Origin: Curtobacterium sp. SGAir0471
GTDB taxonomy: Bacteria > Actinomycetota > Actinomycetes > Actinomycetales > Microbacteriaceae
DNA length: 64,000 nucleotides
Direction: 5' to 3'
Assembly (NCBI RefSeq): GCF_005490985.1
Contig: NZ_CP027869.1
Span: 558,001-622,000, forward strand
Part shown: one piece after another, positions 15,823-24,597 of the stretch
Numbering within the stretch: position 1 is the first letter of the stretch
How the letters are laid out: the number at the start of each line of letters is the position of its first letter
Translations under genes and position numbers: made by a program
Notes under the pieces: model-generated
Seen by the model: only the letters and a program-made list of their open reading frames with translations
Databases searched by the model: none
What the model was told of the DNA's origin: nothing

Positions 15823-17130
15823 CTACTTCGCGGCGTCGTCCAGTGCCGCCTGGGCCTTCTCCGCCGCTGCGTCGAGGGCCTCCTTCGGGCTGGTCTTCAG
15901 CAGCATCGCGGACTGCAGCTGCGTCGACAGGGCGGCGCTCACCTCGCCGTACGCGGTGATCGACGGGCGGGCCTTCGCGTACTCGAGCTCGTCGGCGAAG
16001 GCCTTCAGGCGCGGGTTCTCGTCCAGGTACTTCTTCCACGTGGCGTTGTCCGCCGTGGCCTGGTTCGCGGGGAGCAGGCCGGTCGCGATGTCCCACTTCG
16101 CCTGGGTGTCCGGGCTGAGCCACCACTGCAGGAACTTCCACGAGGCGTCCTGCTTCGCCGACGTCGTCTTGATGATGTACGAGTTGTTCGTGCCGAGGTT
16201 CATCGCGGGCTGCTCGATGCCGGGCAGTGCGAAGACGCCGACGTTGTCCTTGCCGAGCGTGCTGTCGATGGTCGACAGGTCGTACGCACCGGTGATCGCC
16301 ATCGCGGCCTTCTTCGACGTGAGCGCGGGGACGGCGCCGTTCGTCGAGGTGGTGAGGAGCGACTGCGGGTAGGCCGAGCCGTCCTGCAGCATGTCCGTCC
16401 ACGCCGTGAGCGCCTTCACGCCCGCGTCGCTGTTGAACTCCACCTTCGTGTTGTCCTCGTTGAGGAACTCGCCGCCGGCGCCCCAGAGCATCGACTGCCA
16501 CGTGAAGACCGGCCACTCACCGGTGCCGATCGGCAGGTAGGCGCCGTACTGGGTCGTGCCCTTCGTGAGCTTCTTCGCGTCGTCCTGGAACTCCGCCCAC
16601 GTCTTCGGGGTGTCGGTGATCCCGGCCTCCTTGAACATCTCCTTGTTGTAGACGACGGCGTAGTCACCGATGTCGGTCGGCAGCGTGTACTGCTTGCCGT
16701 CGAACTCGCCGGTCGAGAGCATGCCCTCGGTGAAGCTGTCCTTCGTGACGTCACCGCTGGACAGGTAGTCCTCGAGCGGCAGGACCTTGCCGGTCTGGAT
16801 GACCTCGCCGGTCTGCTGCGGCGTGCTGTCGCCGAGCACCATGTCGGGGCCCGTGTCGTTCTTCAGCGCGTTGATGAGCTTCGCGTCGAACTGGTCGGAC
16901 GAGGCCGCGTACTGCGGCTGGACGTCGATCTTGTCCTGCGAGGAGTTGTACTCGTCGATGAGCTTCTTGACCTCGGTGGCCTGGGGCCCCGTGTAGTTGT
17001 GCCAGACCGTGATCGTGGTCTTGCCGCCGCTGCCGCCGGAGTTGCCGGTGACGGAGCCGCCGGAACACCCGGACAGGGCCAGTGCGGCGCCCACGGCGAG
17101 GGCCGTGGCACCGAGCAGTCGCTTGCGCAT
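15823..17130 (-). CDS. sugar ABC transporter substrate-binding lipoprotein
   Basis: 435 residues. A signal peptide with lipobox LALSGC puts the lipidated Cys at residue 22, followed by a Gly/Ser linker (SGGSVTGNSGGSGG). The mature part starts KTTITVWHNYTGPQATEVKKL and continues as a family-1 extracellular solute-binding protein (DMVLGDSTPQ, LPTDIGDYAVVYNKEMFKEAG, AAMAITGAYDL). It delivers a carbohydrate to the permeases encoded upstream. RBS GAAAGGA precedes the ATG. The gene is third in a permease-permease-binding protein order, and no ATPase gene is present. The sugar cannot be deduced; the neighbouring dehydrogenases suggest a polyol or modified sugar. Confidence 0.92.
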   Translation of the reverse strand: MRKRLLGATALAVGAALALSGCSGGSVTGNSGGSGGKTTITVWHNYTGPQATEVKKLIDEYNSSQDKIDVQPQYAASSDQFDAKLINALKNDTGPDMVLGDSTPQQTGEVIQTGKVLPLEDYLSSGDVTKDSFTEGMLSTGEFDGKQYTLPTDIGDYAVVYNKEMFKEAGITDTPKTWAEFQDDAKKLTKGTTQYGAYLPIGTGEWPVFTWQSMLWGAGGEFLNEDNTKVEFNSDAGVKALTAWTDMLQDGSAYPQSLLTTSTNGAVPALTSKKAAMAITGAYDLSTIDSTLGKDNVGVFALPGIEQPAMNLGTNNSYIIKTTSAKQDASWKFLQWWLSPDTQAKWDIATGLLPANQATADNATWKKYLDENPRLKAFADELEYAKARPSITAYGEVSAALSTQLQSAMLLKTSPKEALDAAAEKAQAALDDAAK

Positions 17131-17236
17131 GAGTCGTCCTTTCTCGGACTTCGGGTGGAGCGAAGGTGGCTTCGCGTGGTGCGAAGGGTGATGAGGAGGA
17201 GTGGAGCGAGGGATGGTGCGGAAGGGGGGAACGGGA

Positions 17237-18139
17237 TCAGCGGAGTCCGCCGGCCATGGCCGACACGATCTGCTTCTGGAAGATGATGAAGACGATGAAG
17301 ACCGGCAGGATCGCCAGCGTCGAGCCGGCCATCAGCAGGTTGAAGCTCTGGCTCGCGTTCGCCGACTGCAGCTGCGTGAGGCCGACGGAGACGGTGAAGA
17401 ACTCGGTCCGCGACGCCACGAGGAACTGGAAGAAGAAGTTGTTCCAGTTGTAGACGAACGACAGGACCGCGAAGGAACCGATCATCGGGGTCGCCATCGG
17501 CGTCACGACGGACCACATCCGCCGCCACACCCCGGCGCCGTCGACCCGGCTGGCGTCCTCGATCTCGCTCGGGAACGAGGTGAAGAACTGCCGGAACAGG
17601 AAGGTGCCGAGGATCGACGGGATGTTCGGGACGATGAGGCCCTGGTAGCTGTTCAGCCAGTGCAGCGACGACAGCAGGGTGATGAGCGGCGTGAACACGA
17701 CCTCGAACGGCACGAGGAGCGCGGCGAGCAGGACGACGAACACGATGTTCTTGCCCTTGAACTTCAGTCGCGAGAACGCGAAGCCCGCGGCGAGGCTCGT
17801 CACGATCTGCCCGGCCGTCGTCGCGATGGCCACGACGGTCGAGTTGAAGAAGTACAGCCCGAAGGGGGCGACGGTGAAGATGTCGGTGTAGTTCGACAGC
17901 TCCCACTGCCGCGGCAGGAAGGTCGGCGGGAAGGCGAGCGCCTCCTCCGAGGACTTGAAGCTCGTCAGCAGCATCCAGAGGAACGGGCCGAAGAACAGCA
18001 CGACCGCGACGAGCAGGATGACGTGCCGCAGGACGGCGGGCGAGTGCTTGCGGAACAGCACGCCGAACGGGCGGCTGCGGTGCGGACGGGAGGCGCGGCG
18101 CGCGTCCGACGGGAGGGCGCGGGAGGCGATCTGGGTCAC
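17237..18139 (-). CDS. carbohydrate ABC transporter permease (MalG type)
   Basis: 300 residues with six TM helices. The EAA loop (EDASRVDGAGVWRRMWSVVTP near residue 195) is the site that docks the ATPase. The N-terminal ~35 residues are Arg-rich and contain the dispersed GCGGACGGGAGGCGCGG element as coding sequence. The start is GTG at 18137-18139, 10 bp from the stop of the MalF-type gene, so they are one operon. Together with that protein it should form the membrane channel for the lipoprotein at 15823. Confidence 0.92.
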   Translation of the reverse strand: MTQIASRALPSDARRASRPHRSRPFGVLFRKHSPAVLRHVILLVAVVLFFGPFLWMLLTSFKSSEEALAFPPTFLPRQWELSNYTDIFTVAPFGLYFFNSTVVAIATTAGQIVTSLAAGFAFSRLKFKGKNIVFVVLLAALLVPFEVVFTPLITLLSSLHWLNSYQGLIVPNIPSILGTFLFRQFFTSFPSEIEDASRVDGAGVWRRMWSVVTPMATPMIGSFAVLSFVYNWNNFFFQFLVASRTEFFTVSVGLTQLQSANASQSFNLLMAGSTLAILPVFIVFIIFQKQIVSAMAGGLR

Positions 18140-18149
18140 GGTGGCGGTC

Positions 18150-19106
18150 CTAGTTCAGCTCGATGGGGTCGCGGCGGTTGATGACCCGCAGCTGGACGAC
18201 CGCGACGAGGATGCCGACGATGAGCAGGAGGACGGCGGCGGCACTGGCCGAGCCGCCGTGGAAGAACACGAAGCCCTGGTTGTAGATGTAGTAGAGGATC
18301 GTCTCGCTCGAGTTGATCGGGCCGCCCTGCGTCAGGACGTAGACCTGTGTGAAGACCTGGAGGGCACCGATCACCCCGGTGATGGCGAGGAAGCCCGTGG
18401 TCGGCGCGACCAGGGGGAGCGAGATCCTGAAGAAGCGGCGGATCGGGCCGGCGCCGTCGAGCGTCGCGGCCTCCATGTAGGAGGCCGGGATGTTCGTGAG
18501 CGCGGCCGAGTAGATGATCATCGTGTAGCCGACCCCCTGCCAGATCGAGAACACGATCACTGAGACCAGCGCCCACGGCTCCGAGGTCAGGAAGCCGATC
18601 GGGGGCGCGCCGAGCGCGGTCACGACGCCGTTCACCAGCCCGCCGAGCGGCGACAGGATGAAGCTGAAGATGAGCGCGCTGCCGACGATCGGGGCGATGT
18701 ACGGCACGAAGAGCAGGGCGCGGTAGACCCCGCGGCCGCGGAACGGCTGGGCCAGCAGCGCCGCGAAGAACAGCCCGAGCGCCATCGTGATCGGCACCAC
18801 GACCACCACGTACAGCGCGGTGTTGCCGGCGGCCCGGAGGAACTCGCCGTCCTGGAACAGACCGGTGAAGTTCGACAGGCCCACGAAGCCGTTCGTCTCG
18901 CCGGACGCGGGGTTCCAGTCCGTGAACGAGTAGTAGACCGTCTGCGCCAGCGGGTACAGGTAGAACAGCGCCAGCAGCACCGTCGTCGGGGCGATGAGCA
19001 CGTAGCCCGCCCGCCCCTCGCGTCGTTCCATCCGGCTCGCGTCCGCGGTGGACGACCGTCGACCGGGAACGCGCACCCTGGTCGGGTTCTGAACCGCACT
19101 CGTCAT
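18150..19106 (-). CDS. carbohydrate ABC transporter permease (MalF type)
   Basis: 318 residues with six TM helices. An Arg-rich cytosolic N-terminus precedes the first helix (AGYVLIAPTTVLLALFYLYPL). The EAA loop reads YMEAATLDGAGPIRRFFRISL. The ATG at 19104-19106 has AGGAGG 5-10 bp upstream, and a TAGCGT -10 box lies about 28 bp upstream of the ATG. It is the first gene of the importer operon. It is divergent from the ROK regulator with a 139-bp AT-richer region between. Confidence 0.92.
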   Translation of the reverse strand: MTSAVQNPTRVRVPGRRSSTADASRMERREGRAGYVLIAPTTVLLALFYLYPLAQTVYYSFTDWNPASGETNGFVGLSNFTGLFQDGEFLRAAGNTALYVVVVVPITMALGLFFAALLAQPFRGRGVYRALLFVPYIAPIVGSALIFSFILSPLGGLVNGVVTALGAPPIGFLTSEPWALVSVIVFSIWQGVGYTMIIYSAALTNIPASYMEAATLDGAGPIRRFFRISLPLVAPTTGFLAITGVIGALQVFTQVYVLTQGGPINSSETILYYIYNQGFVFFHGGSASAAAVLLLIVGILVAVVQLRVINRRDPIELN

Positions 19107-19245
19107 GCGGACCTCCTCTTGGCTCGTCGTTGAACGCTAGGAATCGGCTGTTTCGAGCAGATTACCGTTCGATCACCAAAAGTAAATAGTCGAATCTGCA
19201 ACGACTTCGTTCGGCAATCGACCGTTTCCTCGCTACAGTGACGGC
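19107..19245. promoter_or_regulatory. divergent promoter region of the sugar locus
   Basis: This is one of the most AT-rich stretches in the window. It holds a degenerate 16-bp direct repeat (19142-19157 and 19216-19231, AATCG...TTTC) and an inverted repeat of GCAGATT (19157-19163) with AATCTGC (19193-19199). The minus-strand -10 is TAGCGT. The plus-strand TACAGT lies 6 nt before the ROK start. These repeats are the best candidates for ROK regulator sites. Confidence 0.5.
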
Positions 19246-20466
19246 ATGCACGAGCAGCACTTCCAGGACATGGACCGGAGTCCGGGGTCCGTCGGGGACG
19301 TCCTCCGACTGATCCGCGTCTCGGACACGACCTCGCGCTCGAGCATCGCCAGGAGCACCGGGCTCGCCCCCTCCACCGCATCCGCCCGGGTCGATGCGCT
19401 GACCGCGCTCGGACTCGTCCGCGAGAGCGGCGCCGAGGGCTCCCGCGGTGGTCGACGCGCTCGCCGCCTCGAACTCGTCGCGGACGCCGGCTACGTCGCC
19501 GCGGCCGACCTCGGCGCCCACCACGTGCGCATCGTGCTCACCGACCTGGCCGGCCGGATCGTCGCCGACACCGACGCGCTCGAGCACGGCGCAGCGACGG
19601 TGCCGGTCGCCGCGGGGCCGCGCGCCTCGGTCGCCGCGCTGTGGGACCGGTTCGTCGAGCTCGCCCGCGACAGCGGCCTGGACACGACCCGCTTCCGGGG
19701 TGCCGCGATCAGCGTGCCCGCACCCGTCTCGTACCCGGGCGGCAGCATCGCGACCCCGTCCTTCGAACCGTCGTGGCACGGCGCCGTGCTGCCCGAGCTC
19801 TTCGCCGAGCACACCGACGCCCCGGTGCTCGTGGAGAACGACGCGAACCTCATCGCCTTGGCCGAGCGTCCGGGCCCGGACCGCAAGGGCACCCTCGTCG
19901 CGGTGAAGCTCGGCACCCGCATCGGTTCGGGTGTGCTGCTCGACGGGCGACTGCACCGCGGGGTGAGCGGCGCCGCCGGCGAGATCAGCCACACGCCCGT
20001 CGACGGCGAGGCCGCGATCGGCTGCACCTGCGGCGTACCGGACTGCCTCGAGTCGGTGGCGTCCGGCGGCGCGATCGTCGCCCGGCTGCGCGCGGCCGGA
20101 CGGCAGGTGAGCGGGACGAGCGACGTGCTCGCGCTCGCCGCGCAGGGCGACGCGGTCGTCCTCGACGAGCTCCGCCGAGCGGGGGAGCACATCGGTCGGG
20201 TGCTCTCCGGCATCGTGAACTTCTGCAACCCGAGCGAGGTCGTGCTCGCGGGCGCGATGTCGGCGTCCTCCGTGCTGGTCGCGACGATCCGCGGCGAGCT
20301 GTACCGGTCGTGCCTGCCGATGGTCGCGGACGCCCTCGACGTCCGGGCGAGCGCCTCGCCGCGCGATGCCGGCATCCGTGGTGCCACGGTGCTCGCGATC
20401 GACGAGGTCCTCGCACCGGCGCGGATCGACGAGCTCGCCCGGGCGGCGGCGGAGCGCAGCGCATGA
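19246..20466 (+). CDS. ROK family transcriptional regulator
   Basis: 406 residues. An N-terminal winged helix (SSIARSTGLAPSTASARVDALTALGLV, about residues 30-56) is followed by a ROK sugar-kinase-like domain. The zinc/ROK signature CTCGVPDCLES lies near residue 265. In the nucleotide-binding start (VAAADLGAHHVRIVLTDL) the usual DxGGT is altered to DLGAHH, so it is probably a sugar-sensing repressor without kinase activity, like NagC/Mlc/XylR. It is leaderless (TACAGT then 6 nt). It is the first gene of the operon with the ROK kinase and dehydrogenases, and divergent from the importer it probably controls. Confidence 0.9.
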   Translation: MHEQHFQDMDRSPGSVGDVLRLIRVSDTTSRSSIARSTGLAPSTASARVDALTALGLVRESGAEGSRGGRRARRLELVADAGYVAAADLGAHHVRIVLTDLAGRIVADTDALEHGAATVPVAAGPRASVAALWDRFVELARDSGLDTTRFRGAAISVPAPVSYPGGSIATPSFEPSWHGAVLPELFAEHTDAPVLVENDANLIALAERPGPDRKGTLVAVKLGTRIGSGVLLDGRLHRGVSGAAGEISHTPVDGEAAIGCTCGVPDCLESVASGGAIVARLRAAGRQVSGTSDVLALAAQGDAVVLDELRRAGEHIGRVLSGIVNFCNPSEVVLAGAMSASSVLVATIRGELYRSCLPMVADALDVRASASPRDAGIRGATVLAIDEVLAPARIDELARAAAERSA

Positions 20467-21575
20467 CGAGCGGCGCGCAGCGCACGACGGGCGGCGCGCA
20501 GTGCGTGACGAGCGGCGCGCAGCGCACGACGGGCGCAGCGCAGCGCCCGACGAGCGCATCGCGACCCGGCAGCCCGGAGCAGTCCGGGGCGATCGTGGCC
20601 GTCGACGTCGGCGGGACGACCGTCAAGGGGATGGTGCGGGTCGGCGAGGTCGTCCTCGACCGCGTGGTCGTGCCCACCCTCGGGCCGGTCGACCCCGCCG
20701 ACGCCGTCGGTGGCCCCGCGCTCGCCGCCGTCACCGCCGTGGTCGACCGCCTCGCCACGGCCGCCACGACCGCGGGGCACCCGCTCGCCGCCATCGGCCT
20801 CTGCACACCGGGAGTCGTCGACGCCGAGACCGGGACGGTGCTCGTCGCCGTCAACCTCGACTGGCACGACCTGCCGCTCGCCGCGCTCCTGCGCGACCGG
20901 TACGGCGTCCCCGTCGCCGTCGCGCACGACGCCCGCGCCGCCGCGACCGCCGAGATCGCCGCCCGCACCGCGGCTGGTCGGGACGTCACCGAGATGGTCT
21001 TCATCCCGATCGGCACCGGGGTCTCCGCGAGCCTGGTGGTCGACGGTCGCCTGGTGGTCGGCGCGGCGGGCGGTGCCGGCGAGGTCGGGCACGTCTGCGT
21101 CCGACCGGGCGGCGAGCAGTGCACGTGCGGGCAGCGCGGCTGCGTCGAGGTGTACGCCTCCGCACGGAACATCCGGCGCCGCTACCGCGAGGGCGGCGGC
21201 ACCATCGACGGAGCGACCGACGAGATCGTCGCCGCCGTCGACACCGACCCGGTCGCCGCGGCGGTGTGGGACGACGCGGTCGACGCGCTCGCCGCCGGCA
21301 TCGCGATCCTGTCCGCCGTGCTCGACCCGGCCGTGGTCGTCGTCGGCGGTGGACTCGGCGAGTCCGGGGAGCGCCTGCTCGCCCCACTGCGCACCGCGGT
21401 GGACGCCCGGCTCGGCTGGCGTCCCGCGCCCCGCATCGAGCAGTCCCTCGCGGGCTCCGGCGCCGGCCTGGCGGGAGCCGCCCTGCTCGCCCGCACCGCC
21501 GCGGGGTCGAGCCCCGCCGCGACGACGCCGTCCGCCGCGACGACGCCGGCCGCCGGACAGGACCCCACCCCATGA
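20463..21575 (+). CDS. ROK family sugar kinase with repetitive N-terminus
   Basis: 370 residues, ATGA overlap with the regulator. The ROK core starts near residue 44 with IVAVDVGGTTVKG, the intact phosphate-binding loop, and includes VAVAHDARAAATAEIA and the zinc signature CTCGQRGCVEVYAS. It is therefore probably an active kinase on a hexose or related sugar. The first ~40 residues (TSGAQR/TTGGAQ units) come from a 42-bp tandem repeat and are absent from normal ROK kinases. An in-frame GTG at 20595 would remove them, though without a visible ribosome binding site. Confidence 0.85.
   Translation: MTSGAQRTTGGAQCVTSGAQRTTGAAQRPTSASRPGSPEQSGAIVAVDVGGTTVKGMVRVGEVVLDRVVVPTLGPVDPADAVGGPALAAVTAVVDRLATAATTAGHPLAAIGLCTPGVVDAETGTVLVAVNLDWHDLPLAALLRDRYGVPVAVAHDARAAATAEIAARTAAGRDVTEMVFIPIGTGVSASLVVDGRLVVGAAGGAGEVGHVCVRPGGEQCTCGQRGCVEVYASARNIRRRYREGGGTIDGATDEIVAAVDTDPVAAAVWDDAVDALAAGIAILSAVLDPAVVVVGGGLGESGERLLAPLRTAVDARLGWRPAPRIEQSLAGSGAGLAGAALLARTAAGSSPAATTPSAATTPAAGQDPTP
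20464..20547. repeat. 42-bp tandem duplication at the start of the ROK kinase
   Basis: Two copies, 20464-20505 and 20506-20547; the first 29 bp are identical and the 3' parts diverge slightly. Each copy itself consists of two related 18-24 bp halves. It encodes TSGAQR-type repeats. Confidence 0.75.
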
Positions 21576-21613
21576 CCACGGACACCGCTCCACCCACGAA
21601 CCAGGAGGACCCC

Positions 21614-22630
21614 ATGACCGCTCAGCGACTCCGGATCGGACTCGTCGGCGCGGGGGTGATCGCCCACGCGCACCTGCCGAACCTGCTCCGCATCGGGGAC
21701 GTCGTCGTCTACTCCGAGGTCGGCGCCGAGGACCTCGTCGCGGCACACGGCGGCGAGGTGGTCGACTCGCTCGACGAACTCCTCGCCCGTGTCGACGTGG
21801 TGGACGTCGTCGTCCCCACGCACGCCCACGCCGAGGTCGTGCGCGCCGCGCTCGCCGCCGGCAAGGACGTCATCAGCGAGAAGCCGCTCGCCCGCACCGA
21901 CGCGGACGCCGACGACCTGGTCCGGCTCGCACACGAGGCCGGGCGCCAGCTCTACCCCGCGCACGTCGTCCGCTACTTCCCGGAGTACGTCCGGCTGAAG
22001 GCCGCGGTCGAGGCCGGGCAGCTCGGCGAACTGGCCGTCCTGCGCTTCGTCCGCTCCGGCGCGTTCCCGACCCGGTCCGCCTGGTTCGCCGACCCCGAGC
22101 TGTCGGGCGGCATCATCATGGACCAGATGATCCACGACCTGGACATCGCCCGGTGGATCGCCGGCGACGTCGTCCGGGTCAGCGCCGTGCACGTCCGCAA
22201 GGGCACCGTCGACCACCCCGTCGAGGCGGCGCACGTGCTGCTCACCCACGAGTCCGGGGCGATCAGCCACGTCGCCGGCATCTGGGGACCGGCGCACCTG
22301 CCGTTCGTCACCGAGTTCTCGGCCACCGGGACGCTCGGCAGCCTGTCGCACGACTCCCGCGCCGAGCGGAACTACACGGCCGAGCTCCTCGACGAGGCGG
22401 GCGTCGGCGGGGACCTGCCGGAGCTCGACCCCGCCGAGGACCCGTACTTCCTCGAGATCCGCGAGTACCTCGATGCCTTCCGGGGCGGCGCCGTGCCCCG
22501 TGTCTCCGCCGAGGACGGCGCCACCGCGGTCCGCATCGTCAACGCCGCGCTGCGGTCGGTCGCGACGGGGCAGCCCGTCGACCTCGGGCCCGTCCCGGCC
22601 ACCGGGACGCACGAGGGGGCGACGGCATGA
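21614..22630 (+). CDS. Gfo/Idh/MocA family NAD(P)-dependent oxidoreductase
   Basis: 338 residues from ATG 21614, which has AGGAGG at 21603-21608. An ATG at 21572 is also in frame and overlaps the kinase stop, but it lacks this site. The Rossmann motif is RIGLVGAGVIAHAHLPNL, and the EKP motif (SEKPLARTDADAD) is near residue 96. The C-terminal domain has GGIIMDQMIHDLDIARWI, the family H-D region. It probably oxidises a sugar or polyol such as inositol or a glycoside. It is translationally coupled to the next dehydrogenase by a 4-bp overlap. Confidence 0.9.
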   Translation: MTAQRLRIGLVGAGVIAHAHLPNLLRIGDVVVYSEVGAEDLVAAHGGEVVDSLDELLARVDVVDVVVPTHAHAEVVRAALAAGKDVISEKPLARTDADADDLVRLAHEAGRQLYPAHVVRYFPEYVRLKAAVEAGQLGELAVLRFVRSGAFPTRSAWFADPELSGGIIMDQMIHDLDIARWIAGDVVRVSAVHVRKGTVDHPVEAAHVLLTHESGAISHVAGIWGPAHLPFVTEFSATGTLGSLSHDSRAERNYTAELLDEAGVGGDLPELDPAEDPYFLEIREYLDAFRGGAVPRVSAEDGATAVRIVNAALRSVATGQPVDLGPVPATGTHEGATA

Positions 22631-23658
22631 GCGCCCTGCGCATCGGTGTCCTGTCCTTCGCGCACACGCACGCGCTGTCCTACCTGTCGGCGCTGCAGGC
22701 GATGCCCGACGTCGAGGTCGTCGGCACCGACCCGGACGGCACCTCGACGGGCACCGAGCTGGTCGACCTCCGCGGTCGCGAGCTCGCCGACGCCCTCGGG
22801 GTCGCGTACGTCGACACCGTCGAGGAACTCCTGGCGAGCGGGGTCGACGCCGTCGTGGTCACGAGCGAGAACGCCCGGCACCGTGCGCTCGTCGAACAGG
22901 CCGCCGCCGCGGGGGCGCACGTGCTCTGCGAGAAGCCCCTCGCCACGACGTGGGAGGACGGGCTCGCCATGCGCGCCGCCGCCGAGGCCGCTGGCGTACT
23001 GCTCATGGTCGCCTTCCCGGTCCGGTTCGCGAGCACGTTCGCCCGGCTCGCCGCGACGAAGCGGTCCGGCCGGCTCGGCGAGGTCGTCTCGGTCCGCGGG
23101 GCGAACAACGGCATGCTGCCGCTCACCCGCTCGTGGTTCACCGAGCCGGAGCTGTCCGGCGGTGGCGCGATCGTCGACCACGTGGTGCACATCGCCGACC
23201 TGCTCGACGAGCTGCTGGACGGCACCCAGGCCGAGACCGTCACCGCCGTGACGAACCGCGTGCTGCACGCCTCGCGCGCGCAGGCCGAGACCGCGGGCCT
23301 GGTCACGATCACCTACGCGGACGGCACGATCGCGGCGATCGACTGCTCGTGGAGTCGTCCGGACACCTCGCCGACGTGGGGCGGGCTCGCGCTCACCGTC
23401 GTCGGGACCGAGGGGTCGGTCGACGTCGACTTCTTCCGGCCGAGCGTGCGGGGTCTCGACGCGGCGTCCGGGCGCTCGGTCGTCCTGCCGTACGGGCCGG
23501 ACTTCGACGCGGCACTGCTCGACACCTTCGTCGCCGCGGTCCGCTCCGGCCAGCAGCCCCAGCCCGACGCGGCCGTGGGACTGCGCACCCTGGCGATCGT
23601 CCTGGCGGCGCAGGAGTCGGCCGCAACCGGCGAGACGGTGCGGGTCCGGTCCGTCTGA
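22627..23658 (+). CDS. Gfo/Idh/MocA family protein with atypical nucleotide motif
   Basis: 343 residues. The start overlaps the previous stop (ATGA at 22627). The fold is as in the gene before it, with CEKPLATTWEDG near residue 105 and GGGAIVDHVVHIADLLDEL near residue 178. The N-terminal loop reads RIGVLSFAHTHALSYLSAL and lacks the usual GxGxxG/A, having SFAHTH in its place. This variant is known in a subset of the family, so it may bind cofactor differently. It is the last gene of the ROK-kinase-dehydrogenase operon, followed by a hairpin at 23677. Confidence 0.87.
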   Translation: MSALRIGVLSFAHTHALSYLSALQAMPDVEVVGTDPDGTSTGTELVDLRGRELADALGVAYVDTVEELLASGVDAVVVTSENARHRALVEQAAAAGAHVLCEKPLATTWEDGLAMRAAAEAAGVLLMVAFPVRFASTFARLAATKRSGRLGEVVSVRGANNGMLPLTRSWFTEPELSGGGAIVDHVVHIADLLDELLDGTQAETVTAVTNRVLHASRAQAETAGLVTITYADGTIAAIDCSWSRPDTSPTWGGLALTVVGTEGSVDVDFFRPSVRGLDAASGRSVVLPYGPDFDAALLDTFVAAVRSGQQPQPDAAVGLRTLAIVLAAQESAATGETVRVRSV

Positions 23659-23676
23659 CCCGACCGAAGACGGTCT

Positions 23677-23708
23677 GGAGGCGCGTGGCTGGCCCGCCAC
23701 GCGCCTCC
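23677..23708. terminator. bidirectional terminator of the sugar operon
   Basis: Perfect 13-bp arms (GGAGGCGCGTGGC at 23677-23689, complement at 23696-23708) and loop TGGCCC, between the convergent genes ending at 23658 and 23728. Confidence 0.8.
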
Positions 23709-23727
23709 CGTCCGTCACGCGGTCGGT

Positions 23728-24597
23728 TCAGGAACCGCCGGCCGCCGCCCACAGCCGGCGCGCGTTCGCGAGTCCGCGCTCGACGGCGTCGACGTCGTCC
23801 TCGAGCCCCTCGAACTCGATCGACACGGGCCCAACGAACCCGCTCGCGACGATCCGCTCCACGATCCGGCCGAGCGGCAGGTCACCGTGCCCGACGACCG
23901 TGCCGAGCACCGCGCGACCGGCCAGCGTGGTGAGCCAGCCGTCCGCCGCGGGCGGGGTCTCGCGCACCAGGAAGTCCTTGAGGTGCACGACCGCCGCGAC
24001 CGGCAGCACCCGCTGCACCGCGCGGAGCGGGTCGTCGTCGAGGCACACGAAGTTGCCGACGTCGAGCAGGGCGCGGAAGCTCGGGTGGTCGACCTCGTGC
24101 ACGAGCCGCAGGATCCGCTCGCTGTCGTTGAAGGCGAAGCCGTGGTTCTCGACCATCGTCGTGATGCCCAGCGTCGCGGCGTGCTCGGCGACCGCGCGGC
24201 AGACCGGCACGACCTGCGCGAGCACCCGCTCGAACTCCGCGTGGTCGGCGTCCCGCCAGGCCCACGGGACGACGTCGTGGCGCAGGTGTGTGATGCCGAG
24301 CCGGTGCGCGACGTCGAGGTGCTCGCGGACGCGGGCGACCTCGGCGTCGACGGTCGCCGGGTCCGAGAAGTCCGCACCGATCACGTGGTTCGCGAGTCCG
24401 ATCCCGCGGGCGGCGGCGTGCTCACGCAGCCGGTCCACGAGCTCGGGCTGCCGGGGCAGGTCGTCGCCGAACCCGCCCGCCGCGATCTCGAGGTGCTGGC
24501 CGCCAGCGTCCGCGACGCGGTCGACGACGTCGAAGATCGTCAGCGCACCGCGCTGGAGCGAGCGGGCGTAGCTGTAGGACGAGACTCCGAGTCGCAT
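23728..24597 (-). CDS. sugar phosphate isomerase/epimerase (AP-endonuclease-2-like TIM barrel)
   Basis: 289 residues. The TIM-barrel pattern is that of xylose-isomerase-like epimerases: RLGVSSYSYARSLQRG at the start, HLEIAAGGFGDDLP, MVENHGFAFNDSERIL (metal-binding Glu), ALLDVGNFVCLDDDP (metal Asp), VVHLKDFLV, VGHGDLPLGRIVERI, and a final SIEFEGLEDD (metal Glu). The substrate is unknown, but the neighbourhood fits isomerisation of the imported sugar's oxidation product. The ATG is leaderless (TAGGGT at 24604-24609, then 6 nt). It overlaps the 3' end of the yczE-like gene by 58 bp. Confidence 0.88.
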   Translation of the reverse strand: MRLGVSSYSYARSLQRGALTIFDVVDRVADAGGQHLEIAAGGFGDDLPRQPELVDRLREHAAARGIGLANHVIGADFSDPATVDAEVARVREHLDVAHRLGITHLRHDVVPWAWRDADHAEFERVLAQVVPVCRAVAEHAATLGITTMVENHGFAFNDSERILRLVHEVDHPSFRALLDVGNFVCLDDDPLRAVQRVLPVAAVVHLKDFLVRETPPAADGWLTTLAGRAVLGTVVGHGDLPLGRIVERIVASGFVGPVSIEFEGLEDDVDAVERGLANARRLWAAAGGS

